From Paenibacillus profundus (GTDB lineage: Bacteria > Bacillota > Bacilli > Paenibacillales > Paenibacillaceae): DNA of 53,590 nt. Numbering within the stretch: the first letter of the stretch is position 1; every line of letters begins with the position of its first letter. The translations under genes were made by a program, and so were the position numbers. The DNA is taken from assembly GCF_021369635.1 (NCBI RefSeq), contig NZ_JAJNBZ010000038.1:1-53590 (forward strand). Reading direction: 5' to 3'. The notes below the pieces were generated by a model. The model was not told the origin of the DNA. It saw only the letters and a program-made list of their open reading frames with translations, and ran no database searches. Positions 53,291 through 53,590 of this stretch are shown here, piece by piece.

Positions 53291-53590
53291 TAATACGTTG
53301 TTATACGTAGTTGCTAACCTCCATCCAGATTACTATAAATCCTGTGTTAATTTCATTATATTTATTTATCTCCTGAGCTAGCGAAAACTCGGTCGTCAGA
53401 TGTATTTCAAGAGGCGGTTTCATACGATACATCTGGGAACCTAACCGCGTCGCGGCCGGGACCCTGGATCCCTTTAGGTTCTCGGGTTCGTGAATGCCAT
53501 AACGTTATAGGGAATCGGCAAGTGTTCAAAGAAACACTTGAGCATTTTGCAGTAATCTAAGCCCTTGCTACACAAGGACTTTCAGCAATA
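53291..53590. other. Terminal 300 bases without a recognised gene
   Basis: No coding region I can support. Two perfect short hairpins are present: CAAGTGTT/AACACTTG (about 53520-53541) and CCTTG/CAAGG near 53565-53580. They could belong to the end of an element that continues beyond the window. Confidence 0.25.

Overview
The window looks like chromosomal DNA of a Gram-positive, spore-former-type Firmicute, most likely Paenibacillus or a close relative. The grounds are strong AGGAGG-type ribosome binding sites, frequent TTG/GTG starts, lipoprotein substrate-binding proteins, an S-layer-homology-like TraB protein, sigma-A promoters with 17-bp spacers, and the style of the proteins. The species is an inference. 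Base composition is mosaic: the cobalamin operon is GC-rich, while the right end (about 50.8-53.3 kb) is clearly AT-rich and looks acquired.

Layout. 0-4 kb: an aldo/keto reductase and a large TerD-like protein. 3.7-5.7 kb: an orphan three-repeat type I-C-like CRISPR array with its leader but no cas genes, cut off by a frameshifted ISNCY/IS1202-type insertion sequence. 6-10 kb: BluB (lower ligand of B12), a hypothetical protein with an RHS-core-like tail, an Rpn-type nuclease and a soluble PAS chemoreceptor. 10-24 kb: a cobalamin riboswitch followed by one compact, translationally coupled operon for the anaerobic corrin pathway (cbiC-D-E-T-F-G-H-J, cobA-hemD fusion, cbiK, cbiL). A BtuCD-F type transporter, a rubredoxin-like/methyltransferase fusion and a [2Fe-2S] ferredoxin continue on the same strand. 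BluB at 6.2 kb could supply dimethylbenzimidazole; cbiA, cbiB, cbiP and the nucleotide-loop genes are not in the window.

24-32 kb: two secreted proteins, then a Fur-box-preceded open frame joining an AraC regulator to a lipoprotein-type siderophore-binding protein, a decayed second AraC/binding-protein gene, and a secreted stalk-domain protein. 32-37 kb, minus strand: a TetR regulator with a perfect 20-bp palindromic operator under a strong promoter, an amino-acid ABC transporter and an M24 peptidase.

37-51 kb: an accessory region rich in immunity-type and unknown genes (two SMI1/KNR4, an Imm63-like, a DUF6348-like, a 639-aa and a 912-aa unknown). It is interspersed with broken genes (DinB, beta-lactamase-like, zinc ribbon of an M48 protease, a small hypothetical). 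No toxin gene accompanies them here.

51-53.6 kb: a short TnsA-like remnant, a MerR regulator and an SDR oxidoreductase separated by a textbook 19-bp-spacer MerR promoter, and an IS3-family remnant. Several broken genes differ from intact frames by one base in a homopolymer, so some 'pseudogenes' may be base-calling errors.
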